Shown here piece by piece: positions 47,469 through 56,036 of a stretch of 64,000 nucleotides of DNA. The DNA comes from Ophiostoma sp. CBS 140.51 (lineage: Eukaryota > Ascomycota > Sordariomycetes > Ophiostomatales > Ophiostomataceae), in assembly GCA_029298735.1 (NCBI GenBank), contig JANSLP010000149.1:1-64000 (forward strand). The letters are read 5' to 3'. Under the pieces are notes generated by a model. That model saw only the letters and a program-made list of their open reading frames with translations. It was not told where the DNA came from and searched no databases. The position numbers were made by a program, and so were the translations under genes. Numbering within the stretch: the first letter of the stretch is position 1; every line of letters begins with the position of its first letter.

Positions 47469-48782
47469 ATGCCTTCCTCGACATCACACGACCTCAAGAC
47501 ACGCAGTGGCGGCAAATCCGACCCTGTCCTCGGCAAGGCCCGCAAGACCGTTGGCAAGACCGTCAAGGACCTCGAGTTCGACCTTACCGAGCTCAACAAG
47601 GGCATCCACAGTCACCCAGAGCTGGGCTATGAAGAAGTCTATGCTCACAAGACCATCACAGAGTTTTTGGACAAGCAGGGTGATTTCAAGGTCACACGCC
47701 ATGCCCACAACCTTGACACGGCTTTTGTTGCCGAGAGCGGTGAAGGTGGAAACCTTGTCGTGTTTTGTGCCGAGTACGATGCGTTGCCAGGAATTGGCCA
47801 CGGCTGTGGTCACAACCTGATTGCAACCGCTTCCGTCACAGCTTTTGTGGCGGCAGCACGGGCTCTCAAGGAGAGCGGTAAGCCTGGTCGTCTTCGGTTA
47901 CTGGGCACACCGGCCGAGGAGGGCGGTGGAGGCAAGATCAAGCTGTTGGAGGCGGGTGCGTTTGTTGACCCCGAAGGCTCCGAGGGTCAATTGGCCGCTG
48001 CTGCTATAATGGCCCACGCTATGTCCTCGGTCCCCGGATCCAAGGGTACTGCAGGTTTCCGCACACTGGCCTCGCGCCGTTTCCGCGTCTCCTTCCACGG
48101 CAAGAACGCCCATGCTGCCGTCCAGCCCTGGGCCGGCCACAACGCGCTGGACGCCGCCGTCGCTGCCTATTCGACCATGTCCATGCTCCGCCAACAGATC
48201 CACCCGGACGAGCGTATCTGTGCCGTCATTGAGGACGGCGGCGTCGTGCCCAATGTGATTCCGGATCACTCTCGCATGGCCTGGGTTGTGCGGAGCACTA
48301 CAGCCGACGCCGCCGAGGCACTGTACGACCGCGTCAAGAACTGCATCGAGGGCGCCGCGCTGGCCAGTGGGTGCAAGGTCGAGTGGGAAGGGCCTCTACT
48401 GGCATACAAAGATTTGAGGGTCAACACGCCCTTGTGCCAAGAATATATTGAAGAGATGGCCTGTATCGGAGAGCACATTCTGGACAAAGACCCTGTGGTT
48501 TCGTCGGCCGGTACGGATATGGGCAACGTGTCGCAAGAGCTGCCCGGCTTCCACGGCATCTTTGGCATCCCCGCACCGCCTAATGTGCCACCGCACCACC
48601 GCGACTTTGCGGATGCATCGGCGACGCCCGAAGCACAAGCCGCAGCTCTTCAAGCTGCACGAGGCATGGCGATGTTGGCGCTGCGGGTTTTGCTGGTGCC
48701 CGGTCTGGTCGAGAAGGTGCAGGCCGATTTCGAGGAGAATCGATCGGACAAGGGTAGCGACAGCGAGAGAAGTGATGCGTGA
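47469..48782 (+). CDS. M20 family amidohydrolase/dipeptidase (PM20D2-like)
   Basis: A single exon encodes 437 residues from MPSSTSHD. The M20 metallohydrolase signatures are in order: HSHPELGYEE near residues 47-56, CAEYDALPGIGHGCGHN at 100-116 (metal ligands and catalytic Asp region), GTPAEEGGGGK at 146-156 with the Glu pair expected for catalysis and metal binding, and MAHAM near 181. The dimerisation domain begins near RFRVSFHGKNAHAAVQPW, and the C-terminus returns to the catalytic lobe with SAGTDMGNVSQELPGFHG. Members hydrolyse dipeptides, N-acyl amino acids or carbamoyl compounds in the cytosol. The frame is open upstream to an ATG at 47343, but that extension is unlike the family. Divergence from a Dal5-type transporter suggests that the imported substrate is cleaved here. 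Confidence 0.93.
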   Translation: MPSSTSHDLKTRSGGKSDPVLGKARKTVGKTVKDLEFDLTELNKGIHSHPELGYEEVYAHKTITEFLDKQGDFKVTRHAHNLDTAFVAESGEGGNLVVFCAEYDALPGIGHGCGHNLIATASVTAFVAAARALKESGKPGRLRLLGTPAEEGGGGKIKLLEAGAFVDPEGSEGQLAAAAIMAHAMSSVPGSKGTAGFRTLASRRFRVSFHGKNAHAAVQPWAGHNALDAAVAAYSTMSMLRQQIHPDERICAVIEDGGVVPNVIPDHSRMAWVVRSTTADAAEALYDRVKNCIEGAALASGCKVEWEGPLLAYKDLRVNTPLCQEYIEEMACIGEHILDKDPVVSSAGTDMGNVSQELPGFHGIFGIPAPPNVPPHHRDFADASATPEAQAAALQAARGMAMLALRVLLVPGLVEKVQADFEENRSDKGSDSERSDA

Positions 48783-49116
48783 GAGTTTCGTCGTTTGTGG
48801 TACCGTTATGATCGCTTCGTTTGTACATATTGATTGAAAGTTACAATGCTACTTCTACCCCTGAAATTGGTACTTCTGCACCTTCCCGTTTGCCCTTTCC
48901 CGTTTGTCGTGCCACCACGTGATTGTTGTTGAGGGGTCGATCGATGCTGCCTTTTTTGGATGCTTTTGCCCCTCGCTCTTTCCCTTCTCGTAACTCACCA
49001 TCTTTCTCCTCGTTTGGGTGCTTCGCATTGTTGCAATAGTTGGTATCATCAATTTGACTTTCACAAAAAGACACTTCATCACCACCACTGCCGATTATCG
49101 CAATCGCATCAGCACC
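48783..49116. other. Short intergenic region before the tetraspanin gene
   Basis: These 334 bases contain the 3' flank of the M20 gene and the promoter of the tetraspanin gene. I see no further gene in them. Confidence 0.7.
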
Positions 49117-50246
49117 ATGGCGACCTGGTCGTGGATTTACGTCTATCCGGTGGTAAGTACAACTTAAACGCGGGCAATCGCCGTGCCTACAACAAACTCG
49201 CTGGACTAACCAACCTTGCAGCTTCTCGTTATTCTTTTCGGTGTCGCAATGTAAGTGTCTTCTTCTCCGAAAGTTATTGTACTCTACACTGATTAACATG
49301 AGGGTACTATAGCTACGAACATGTCTTCACGACTTCTCTTTCACTCCCGCTCTCGCCGGTCCTTACCGTCCTTGCCATCGTCCTTCCCGTCCTCAGCTTT
49401 GCCAACACGATCGCCCTTCCTGCTGCTTTAACTGCCACCGACAACAACGACAGTCCCACGCTTGCACTCACACGCCGCCGACCCCTCCTTGTCGCCAGTC
49501 TTTTGCAGGGCCTCCATCTTATCCAGCTCCTGTTGGCTATTATACTCGCGGTCTTCTTCCTTGAGCGCACAGCGCCTTCGTCTATCCGCTCCTGTCTTTT
49601 GGGCACCGCCTGGCAGCACCTGTTTACCACAAAGAACGCTGCCGCTTTGCGCCGTATCCAAGACGCTTTGGACTGCTGTGGCTTCAATTCCGTGCGGGAC
49701 CGGGCATGGCCATTTGCTGAACATGTGGGTCGGGGCGGTGGTGTGGCATGTGCTGAACGATTTGGGCGTACTCAAGCTTGCGCAGCACCGTGGACGGCTG
49801 CACTCCAGAGGACGGCCGGTATTGAAGGTGGCATTGCTGCAGCTGTATTCCTCCTGCAGGTAGCTTTGTACTTTGCCGCGCCATGGGTGAATGCACAGCA
49901 GCAGCGCCGACAGCAGAACCGCCCTCAGCAACAGCGGGAGAGTGGTTGGGCACGTCTCTTCTTGCCGTTTGTTGCCGGTGGTGTTCGGGGTGAGGGAACT
50001 GACGGGAGCCAGCGACCACTTCTGGGCAGTGGCAACGACAATGATGGCCGCGGATATGTCTACGAAGAGAACGACAATGCCGACGAGCAGCCAAACGGAC
50101 AAGAAGGAAACACAGAGGGAAACGAGAATGCTCAGAATGGGGACACTGTGGATGAAGAGCAAGCCCGTCGCGGTGAGCAAGAGGGACAGCAATCTACTGG
50201 CCAATATGGAACCATTGCGCCGCACGATGCATGGAGGGCAGACTGA
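49117..50246 (+). CDS. Tetraspanin, Tsp3-like
   Basis: Three exons (49117-49152, 49222-49250, 49313-50246) encode 332 residues. The first two coding exons are only 36 and 29 bases. Both introns (69 and 62 bases) have GTAAGT donors, CTAAC or TTAAC branch points and TGCAG or TATAG acceptors. Four hydrophobic segments are seen: one built from exon 2 and the start of exon 3, one near residues 34-57, one near 80-105, and one near 195-215. The large outer loop carries the CCG signature at residues 143-145 (LDCCGFNSVRDRAWPF) plus further Cys, as in fungal Tsp3 proteins. The C-terminal tail of about 110 residues is Gln/Asn/Gly/Glu-rich and probably cytosolic. Tetraspanins organise membrane microdomains; some fungal members are needed for host penetration, but the role of this one is unknown. 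Confidence 0.88.
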
Positions 50247-50408
50247 GCATGAAACATTTTAGACGAAGAGTTATAGGAAATGTATTGTAGTCATTTAGAA
50301 GACGAATCCTCTGACTAGACATGCGATGATGGGTATCATGGGGATTAAACACAGGAGATGATGCTCAATATACAAGCAAATTAAGTAAAATACCTTCCAA
50401 AGATCCGA

Positions 50409-51422
50409 TTACCACCATCCCGGCCTCTGCCGCCTCGGGCAGATGTAGCCGCACAACCGCCAAAACATGTTTGCATACTCCAACATTGTCTCCTTCCCTC
50501 TTGTTGTGGCAAAGACATTCACGTCAAACACGCGGATCTTGTTGAGTGAGGTTTCGTAGCGGTTTGTCAACAGCATGTCCAGCGCCTGCTGTGTCAGCTC
50601 GCCCTGCGCGTACAGCTCCCGCCAGTGTAGCTGCCATGTCGGCCACGCCGTCTGCATAAAGTCGTGCAGCTCATTGAAGCGGTCCTCGTCGAAGCCATTC
50701 ATGTTGCCAATACACCCACATGGCAAAATCATAGTCTGCACAATATCGCCGACAGTGCCATCCGGCTCTTGATACTGGCCCTCCAAATTGGGCTCCGGCG
50801 GGACCATCCGCAACCCGTTGAGCGGGTCCAAGGACTCTGTCTTGTCATTTCTGTGCCAGCCCGTGGGAGAGGGAATCCAACGGAAATAGGGCAAGATACC
50901 CTCGGGGACGCGCGTCGTAAACAGTCGCGCCGGCCACGACTTGGTCGTCCGGGGCGCGCAGCCCATCTCTTGTTTCAAGGCGGCGGGTGCCGGCGGCGTC
51001 CAGCCTTGCCAGCCATTATGCTGGTTGGCTTGGCCGTTGCGCACGGCCATGTCCATCATGGCGCTGTCGTGCATGCACAGGGCTGTCCGCTGCAGCAGGG
51101 CCGACGGTTTGCTCTTTTCGGATCCTCCGCAATGCTTGTAGAACTGTATGAACCGGTTGCCGTACTCCTCAAGGAGCTCGGTGATGTAGCGCAGGTTGTC
51201 GACAGGGTTGACGTAGTCGACGTACCACTGCTGCCGCTGTGTGGCCGTCAAAACCCGGCGGAGGGCGGCGTCATTAATGCTGGCATACTGTAGGCGGTCC
51301 TTGAGGAAAATAGTCTCGCGCAGGGCGATTTCGAGTTTTATGAGGATAAAGGGCGGCATCCACCTTCCGGCGGTCGGTCCCGGAAGCGGATTCGTGTAGT
51401 AAGAAGGCCGTGGTGGAGACAT
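50409..51422 (-). CDS. Hypothetical protein, 337 residues
   Basis: A single intact frame encodes 337 residues starting MSPPRPSYYTNPLPGP. It looks soluble and folded: it is rich in Trp, Tyr, Arg and Met, has no low-complexity runs, and has no signal peptide. Notable blocks are RQQWYVDYVNPVDNLRYITE, a helical segment (WRELYAQGELTQQALDMLLT) and a Cys-containing C-terminus (LCGYICPRRQRPGWW). A single central CGC (LPCGCIGN) may be structural. I do not recognise a family. It lies at the border between the conserved genes to the left and the decayed genes to the right, and may be lineage-specific. Confidence 0.7.
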   Translation of the reverse strand: MSPPRPSYYTNPLPGPTAGRWMPPFILIKLEIALRETIFLKDRLQYASINDAALRRVLTATQRQQWYVDYVNPVDNLRYITELLEEYGNRFIQFYKHCGGSEKSKPSALLQRTALCMHDSAMMDMAVRNGQANQHNGWQGWTPPAPAALKQEMGCAPRTTKSWPARLFTTRVPEGILPYFRWIPSPTGWHRNDKTESLDPLNGLRMVPPEPNLEGQYQEPDGTVGDIVQTMILPCGCIGNMNGFDEDRFNELHDFMQTAWPTWQLHWRELYAQGELTQQALDMLLTNRYETSLNKIRVFDVNVFATTRGKETMLEYANMFWRLCGYICPRRQRPGWW

Positions 51423-51884
51423 TGTAACCGTAGGATGTTCAGCTGAAGCGTCATAAAATCTTGACGGTGAATTTGTATGATGGAAAAAATGTAGGTCCTT
51501 TTTGTTTTGATGAAAAAGGGGGCACGGCGATGATCATCAACCTGAAGCGTAGATGCTCAGCCTGCCACTTGCAACAATTATTTTTCTTCTCCTCCCACAG
51601 ATCCTGGCTTGATAAAGGTACAGCTCAAATGTATCTCGTCATATGGCCTAGATGACGCATCCTCAGCTTTTTTCGGAGTAAGCGTTCTGGTTCGATTCCG
51701 TTCACACGTGATGATACTATAGGGAGAATTTATGTAATTGATTCAGTGATACAAATTTATCAAATGTCTATCAAACTTCTATCAAATTTTGCTCAACGGC
51801 AGCTATGCTCTTTCTGGCTTTAACGTAGGAAACATACCAACACTAATGAATTGTCTATATGATGCTCAAAATTCAAGTAGGTTC
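51423..51884. other. Short intergenic region
   Basis: Promoter side of the hypothetical gene ending at 51422 and 3' flank of the pseudogene at 51885. No gene is seen. The GGTTCGATTCC string near 51688 resembles a tRNA T-arm, but no other part of a cloverleaf is present. Confidence 0.65.
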
Positions 51885-53609
51885 CTAAAGCCCAAGACGC
51901 TCGTACATTGCGTACCACTTATAGTTTGTCCTGCAGCTGTGGTCTGGGCACCAAAACACATGCTTCGTCTCCTCATCGTAGGTAATGTTCCACGAATGTG
52001 GGTTCAGCTTCCGGATCCAGGCTGGGCTCGTTCGTGAATCTGCCGCAATAGGGTTGATGCACTCCAGGTAGATACTCTTTCCTTCACGACGCCAGACAAA
52101 CAGAGCCTCACAGATGCGGCATCGAGCTTGTTGGTGAGGTTCGCCGTCGACCTTGCTCGCTCCATTTGACTTGGTATCAGCAATGTCAGCGTGGTGGCAC
52201 CAGCCTCGGGCAGGGCACACATCTGTATGTCTGTGGAGCCTCGACTCAGCCCCTTTTCCTCTGGGTAACAACAACAAGTGCCTGGGTCCAGGGCCTTGGT
52301 AAGTCTTTCATCGTTAAACTTCATGTATGGACAAAGCATCGGTACTGGTATCAAGTCTTGCCAGCGCATCTCGGTACTGCTGCCTCTCGTCTGGGTTCTG
52401 GGGATCCAAGTCAAAGACATGCTTCACCCATGCCAGGGCCATAACATAGTCCAAGAAAAAGTGCCGCCTCTCCGTGATGACAAGCAGCGTAAAGCGTCTA
52501 GACCGCAGATGAATTTCGTACGAGTCTTTAGTCTTGTCGCTTCCCAGCCAGTGGCAATCGCCGTCCTCGTCACACCTTAACAAGGGGAAATCGCTGTACC
52601 GTCTGCCTTACTTGTCATCTCTGTGTGACGTGTTCACTCTATGGTTCGCTTTCCAAGAAATAAAGTCTGGCCAGGCAATGGACGCGTGGTTTCAGCTGTG
52701 CACGAGGCCTTTCCAGCCGATGCACTGCCGGCACGCCGTCAACGGGTGGCGCTCCACCACATCAAACATGCGTCGCGGGTGTTTTTCACAGCACGACAAG
52801 CACCAGAGGTGGTCGTCGCGGAGACTGAGAGCCTTTTCGAGGTTGCCTGAAGCTTCAAAATTGCTGCAAAATCTGCTCAGGTCGGGGAGTTTCTCGACGT
52901 TGTTTTCGTTGTCGTTCGAGGAGGCTGGCTGTGCTGGCTTGACTGGCTGGGCTGGCTGGACTGTTTGTTGCACGCGTTGTGCTCTGGGCTGTGATCCGGG
53001 TTGTGCTCTGGGTGCCGGCCTACAAATAAGCGTTGTAGACTGTCGATCGAGCACAGAGTTCCTGCCTGCCGGTAGCTGGGGCGGCTCGTCCTCATATATG
53101 AGAAGGGCGTTTGGCCCGAGAAAATCCTGCAAAGCCTGCTCCTCGAAGCGGATACATGCATCTTGAAGTTGCCGTTGACGGGAGCGGCTGAACGTTGGCT
53201 GTGTATGAATAATTTCGGGAGGGGGACGTGTTGCAAGGCTGCGAGTTGCTAGGACAGGCTTTTTTTCAGTAATTTGATTTCTACTGGCATTTGATGATGA
53301 CGATGGCTGTGAGTTCGTCGAGGCTTCGGCGTTTTGTGTCTGAGCTCTCGTCGAACTAGAAGCAACAGCATTGTTCTCGGTAGGTGTATTGGCGGTCGAA
53401 GAGGCGCGGCGCTTCGCCCATTTACAGAATAAGGTTTTCCATACCATTTTCGGTAATGTTCTGGGTCGTTTCTGAGGGTTTGAATGATATTGTTGATCTA
53501 TAAGGAAGAAAGATTGTTCCAGGCTGTCGTCGTCGACAAAATATTGCACAAGAAGGGAAATCATGTTTACGCGTGCAACAGTAGTTCGATGGCCAAAGAC
53601 ATCGGGCAT
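51885..53609 (-). pseudogene. Decayed gene of a fungal cysteine-motif family
   Basis: The 5' part (from 53609, or more likely the Met at 53447) reads about 250 residues of Ser/Gln/Pro-rich sequence and ends in a typical fungal block: LWCLSCCEKHPRRMFDVVER, RQCIGWKGL. An in-frame TGA follows, yet the same frame continues with family-like sequence (NHASIAWPDFISW), then a TAA, then about 85 clean codons (LLRCDEDGDCHWLGSDKTKD onward). Near 52340 the similarity moves to another frame (VPMLCPYMKFNDERLTKALD) and near 52220 it returns to the first (ARCRICEALFVWRREGKSIY), running to the end (CPDHSCRTNYKWYAMYERLGL). Two stops plus two frame changes make decay the simplest reading; introns could explain one break but hardly all. 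The family, known to me only from fungal genomes, has no assigned function. Confidence 0.75.
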
Positions 53610-53610
53610 C

Positions 53611-53621
53611 GGGGGGGGGGG
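53611..53621. repeat. Run of 11 G
   Basis: An uninterrupted G run lies directly upstream of the decayed gene. A run of similar length occurs at 62246-62256. Both are possible sequencing-length artefacts or slippage sites. Confidence 0.8.
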
Positions 53622-53734
53622 ATTACTTTATGTTTGCCTCCTTGCAGAAAATATACATTATGAAATAGGGTTATGCGCGTAGCCAACGGACAAGTCTTGT
53701 CATACAACCTGCGGTAGAATATACCAGGGAGTGT

Positions 53735-54605
53735 CTACACAGTGCGGCGTATATCAGCCCAGTGTACAGCACGACAACTCCTCCTCTCCTCCCCTTCACC
53801 CTGTTCCGCTTTTTCCTCATCTCGCTCCCCCTCTGCCTCGCTGTAGTCGCTTTCAGTCCTCGCTTCGAGCCCATACATCTTGGCCAGGGTGTTCTGCTGC
53901 TCTCGGTTGAGCTTGCCGTCCCAGAAGCCGAAGAGGTGCGCCATGCCGGCATCGTCCGTGGGCCGTTTTCTCTCAAGAATACGCGGCAGGCCCAAGTAGG
54001 GCGGGAAGTTCATCTCGAGCGGCAAAACGAAGCCTGGCGGGAAACGGTATTCTTTCCTGAAGCCGTATAGTTTCTCCTCCAAGTAGTTACCCTCTTGGTG
54101 CGTGATGCCCTACACCTCCCAGCGGTCAAAGATGGAGTCAAACCTTGCAAGGTGTGAGGCTTCTCCGTGGACAAGACCATGGCCTGCAGGGTGGCCATGT
54201 TTTGGCGGTGCAGGGATTCCTGCTCGGCAAGACGGGCGCGGCGCTGGCGCTGAAAGACGGCCTCGCTCTCCTTCTTCCGAAGGGACTCGAGGTCCTGCCA
54301 CGCGGCTGCATTGCGGGCCTGCGCCTCGGCCTCCTCGTGGACCGCCCGCCTGCGACGGACAACCGCAACGTTGCAACGCTGTCCATAGTGATAGTCACCA
54401 GACATTTCAAAGACATCATTGATGTTTTGAATGGTGTGTACCTCGTAGGCGTGAAAGATGTTGTGCTGTGGGCCAGCAACGGCCATGCGGCGCAAGTCTG
54501 TCGGTGTTAGCGGGTGGCTGCTGATTTCAGAGTGGAAATCGTTCTTGTCGTCGTTTTTGTCGTTGTCGTCGCAGTCCTCCAGGGGTGTGACCTCGACGAA
54601 GCCTT
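53735..54605 (-). pseudogene. Decayed hypothetical gene with frameshift and internal stop
   Basis: Reading leftwards from about 54605 a frame without its own start gives VEVTPLEDCDDNDKNDDKN and then AGPQHNIFHAYEVHTIQNIN, and an Arg/Ala/Glu-rich coiled-coil-like region (EEAEAQARNAAAWQDLESLR). Near 54150 the sensible reading moves to another frame (HLARFDSIFDRWEV), meets a TAG, and then continues in that frame as EGNYLEEKLYGFRKEYRFPP to a stop at 53735, with an acidic tail. One frameshift, one stop and no clear start codon suggest an inactive gene. I do not recognise the family. An unannotated intron across the TAG is the main alternative. Confidence 0.55.
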
Positions 54606-54781
54606 ACGCTTGAGCTGTGTTGTCTGTTTTAGTCCAGTCCAGAGCATCCTATATTCGCCCCTTTTCTTATCTCTACCCAAATAAAAGTATATATGTCAAA
54701 TCAGAAGACTTTTTATTTGCATACTTATTAAACATGATACGCCTGCAGACGAGTCGTCCGTTCCATATTCAAAATCCTCCG

Positions 54782-55209
54782 TCACGCCCGTCTCACTTTC
54801 TGCCTTGTCTCCTTTTGTACCGGCGTCTTCTTGTTGAGCAGCGTGCAAGCAGACAGCGCAACGCGCACGGGCGTGTAAAAGATCCTCATCAGCCGCACAG
54901 CCGCCGCGTAATCGCCTTGCGGGATGCGGTCGTCGGTGATGTCGATGTCGTGTAGCGACCGCTGCAACAGCACTGTGCCCACCAAAATCAACATGCTATT
55001 GGCCAGGCTCCACAGGAACCCCGACACAGACGCCGACAAGCATCTGGAAGATAAAATGACAATCTTGGCCCACGGCATAGGCGGTGCACCGACGTAGGCG
55101 AGTGAGTCTTTACTAGGCGTCATCAGCACGGCGAGGAGATGCTGGGGGGCGCCGTTTTCTTTGACTTCGTTATAGTTTGGTGTTATAATAAATACTTTTG
55201 CGGATTGTG
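54782..55209 (-). pseudogene. Start-less gene fragment with one hydrophobic segment
   Basis: The frame is open from just after a TAA near 55210 and reads SYFGKTQSAKVFIITPNYNE, then ENGAPQHLLAVLMTPSKDSL, a hydrophobic stretch (GFLWSLANSMLILVGTVLL), and a basic C-terminus (KKTPVQKETRQKVRRA). The first ATG in frame is deep inside (in AVLMTPSK), so only about 114 residues could be made from a normal start. The sequence before that Met looks like protein. It may be the 3' part of a broken gene or the last exon of one whose upstream exons are lost or unrecognised. Confidence 0.45.
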
Positions 55210-55555
55210 TTTTACCAAAGTAACTTTATTGCACAAAGCTCGATTACCGTATAAAATATAAGAAGTGTCAAGATCGTGAGTTGAAAACTGTCAAGCATGT
55301 ATATGTTACTCGGTATACCGCGCGGCTCGTTTGTAGCCGGGTCCGGTTATACGGCCGGCAGTGTCGAACAGTACCACTTTAAGGCGTTTTCAAGCGTCGA
55401 AGGCATTCAAATTTAGGGCACGTTGTAAATTCATGCGAATATTGATTTTTTTTTGGGCATAAAGAAGTGCGAATATCTCAAAAGATGGTGATGGTCGTGA
55501 CAGTTATAGAGATAGAATCAATACTACCGAACCCGTTTCTCTGATTGCACCCTAT
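55210..55555. other. Short AT-rich intergenic region
   Basis: No gene is seen. It is AT-richer than its surroundings and contains a T run near 55450. Confidence 0.6.
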
Positions 55556-55975
55556 TCACTGCGGTGGAGCCTGAATCATGACCGTAGAGTGCAGTAGCCG
55601 CTTGGGAGGGTAGACTCGCTTATCAAGAAACAGCGTTGTTGTGGTCGCCACATGCACAGGCAGCATCTCGCCGGTTTGGACCACCACCGTTTTGGTGGTC
55701 GATCCCATCTTGGTGTAGTGCTCGGGCGCCGTCACATCGACTGCCGGCGGGTTGAAGGGGACATCGTCACCCTCTTTTGGAGGGGGAAAGTGAACAGGGA
55801 AGGGGACGCGTCTGCGGGTGACAACAAATTCGGTTTCCGGTGGAAGATCGCGGCGAGCACGCTTCACCGGCACCTGGGCTTGGGCGCGCTCGATAAACTT
55901 TTTTTGTGCTTCGCTTAGCTCCTCTTTGTCTTCAGAGTGCCGCAACTTGGCGAAAATATCAGAGAATTTACCCAT
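55556..55975 (-). CDS. Small hypothetical protein, 139 residues
   Basis: An intact frame starts MGKFSDIFAKLRHSEDKEEL and is rich in Lys, Glu, Pro and Thr. A basic region (QVPVKRARRDLPPETEFVVTRRR) is followed by a Pro-rich segment (PFPVHFPPPKEGDDVPFNPP). There is no signal peptide, membrane segment or known domain. The frame is coherent and has a normal start, but the neighbouring genes are decayed and it could be a remnant or an orphan gene. Confidence 0.5.
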   Translation of the reverse strand: MGKFSDIFAKLRHSEDKEELSEAQKKFIERAQAQVPVKRARRDLPPETEFVVTRRRVPFPVHFPPPKEGDDVPFNPPAVDVTAPEHYTKMGSTTKTVVVQTGEMLPVHVATTTTLFLDKRVYPPKRLLHSTVMIQAPPQ

Positions 55976-56012
55976 TTTAGAGAGGCAGTCGAATCCGGCG
56001 TCGAATTATTCT

Positions 56013-56036
56013 CGAAATTTCGAAATTTCGAAATTT
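56013..56036. repeat. (CGAAATTT)3 self-complementary tandem repeat
   Basis: Three copies of CGAAATTT in tandem. The unit overlaps its own reverse complement (CGAAATTTCG is a palindrome), so the array can pair with itself. It lies about 40 bases upstream of the start codon of the 139-residue ORF. Confidence 0.8.

Noticed and set aside
51681..51702. tRNA T-arm-like string GGTTCGATTCC
   Set aside because: No matching acceptor, D-arm or anticodon stem can be built around it.
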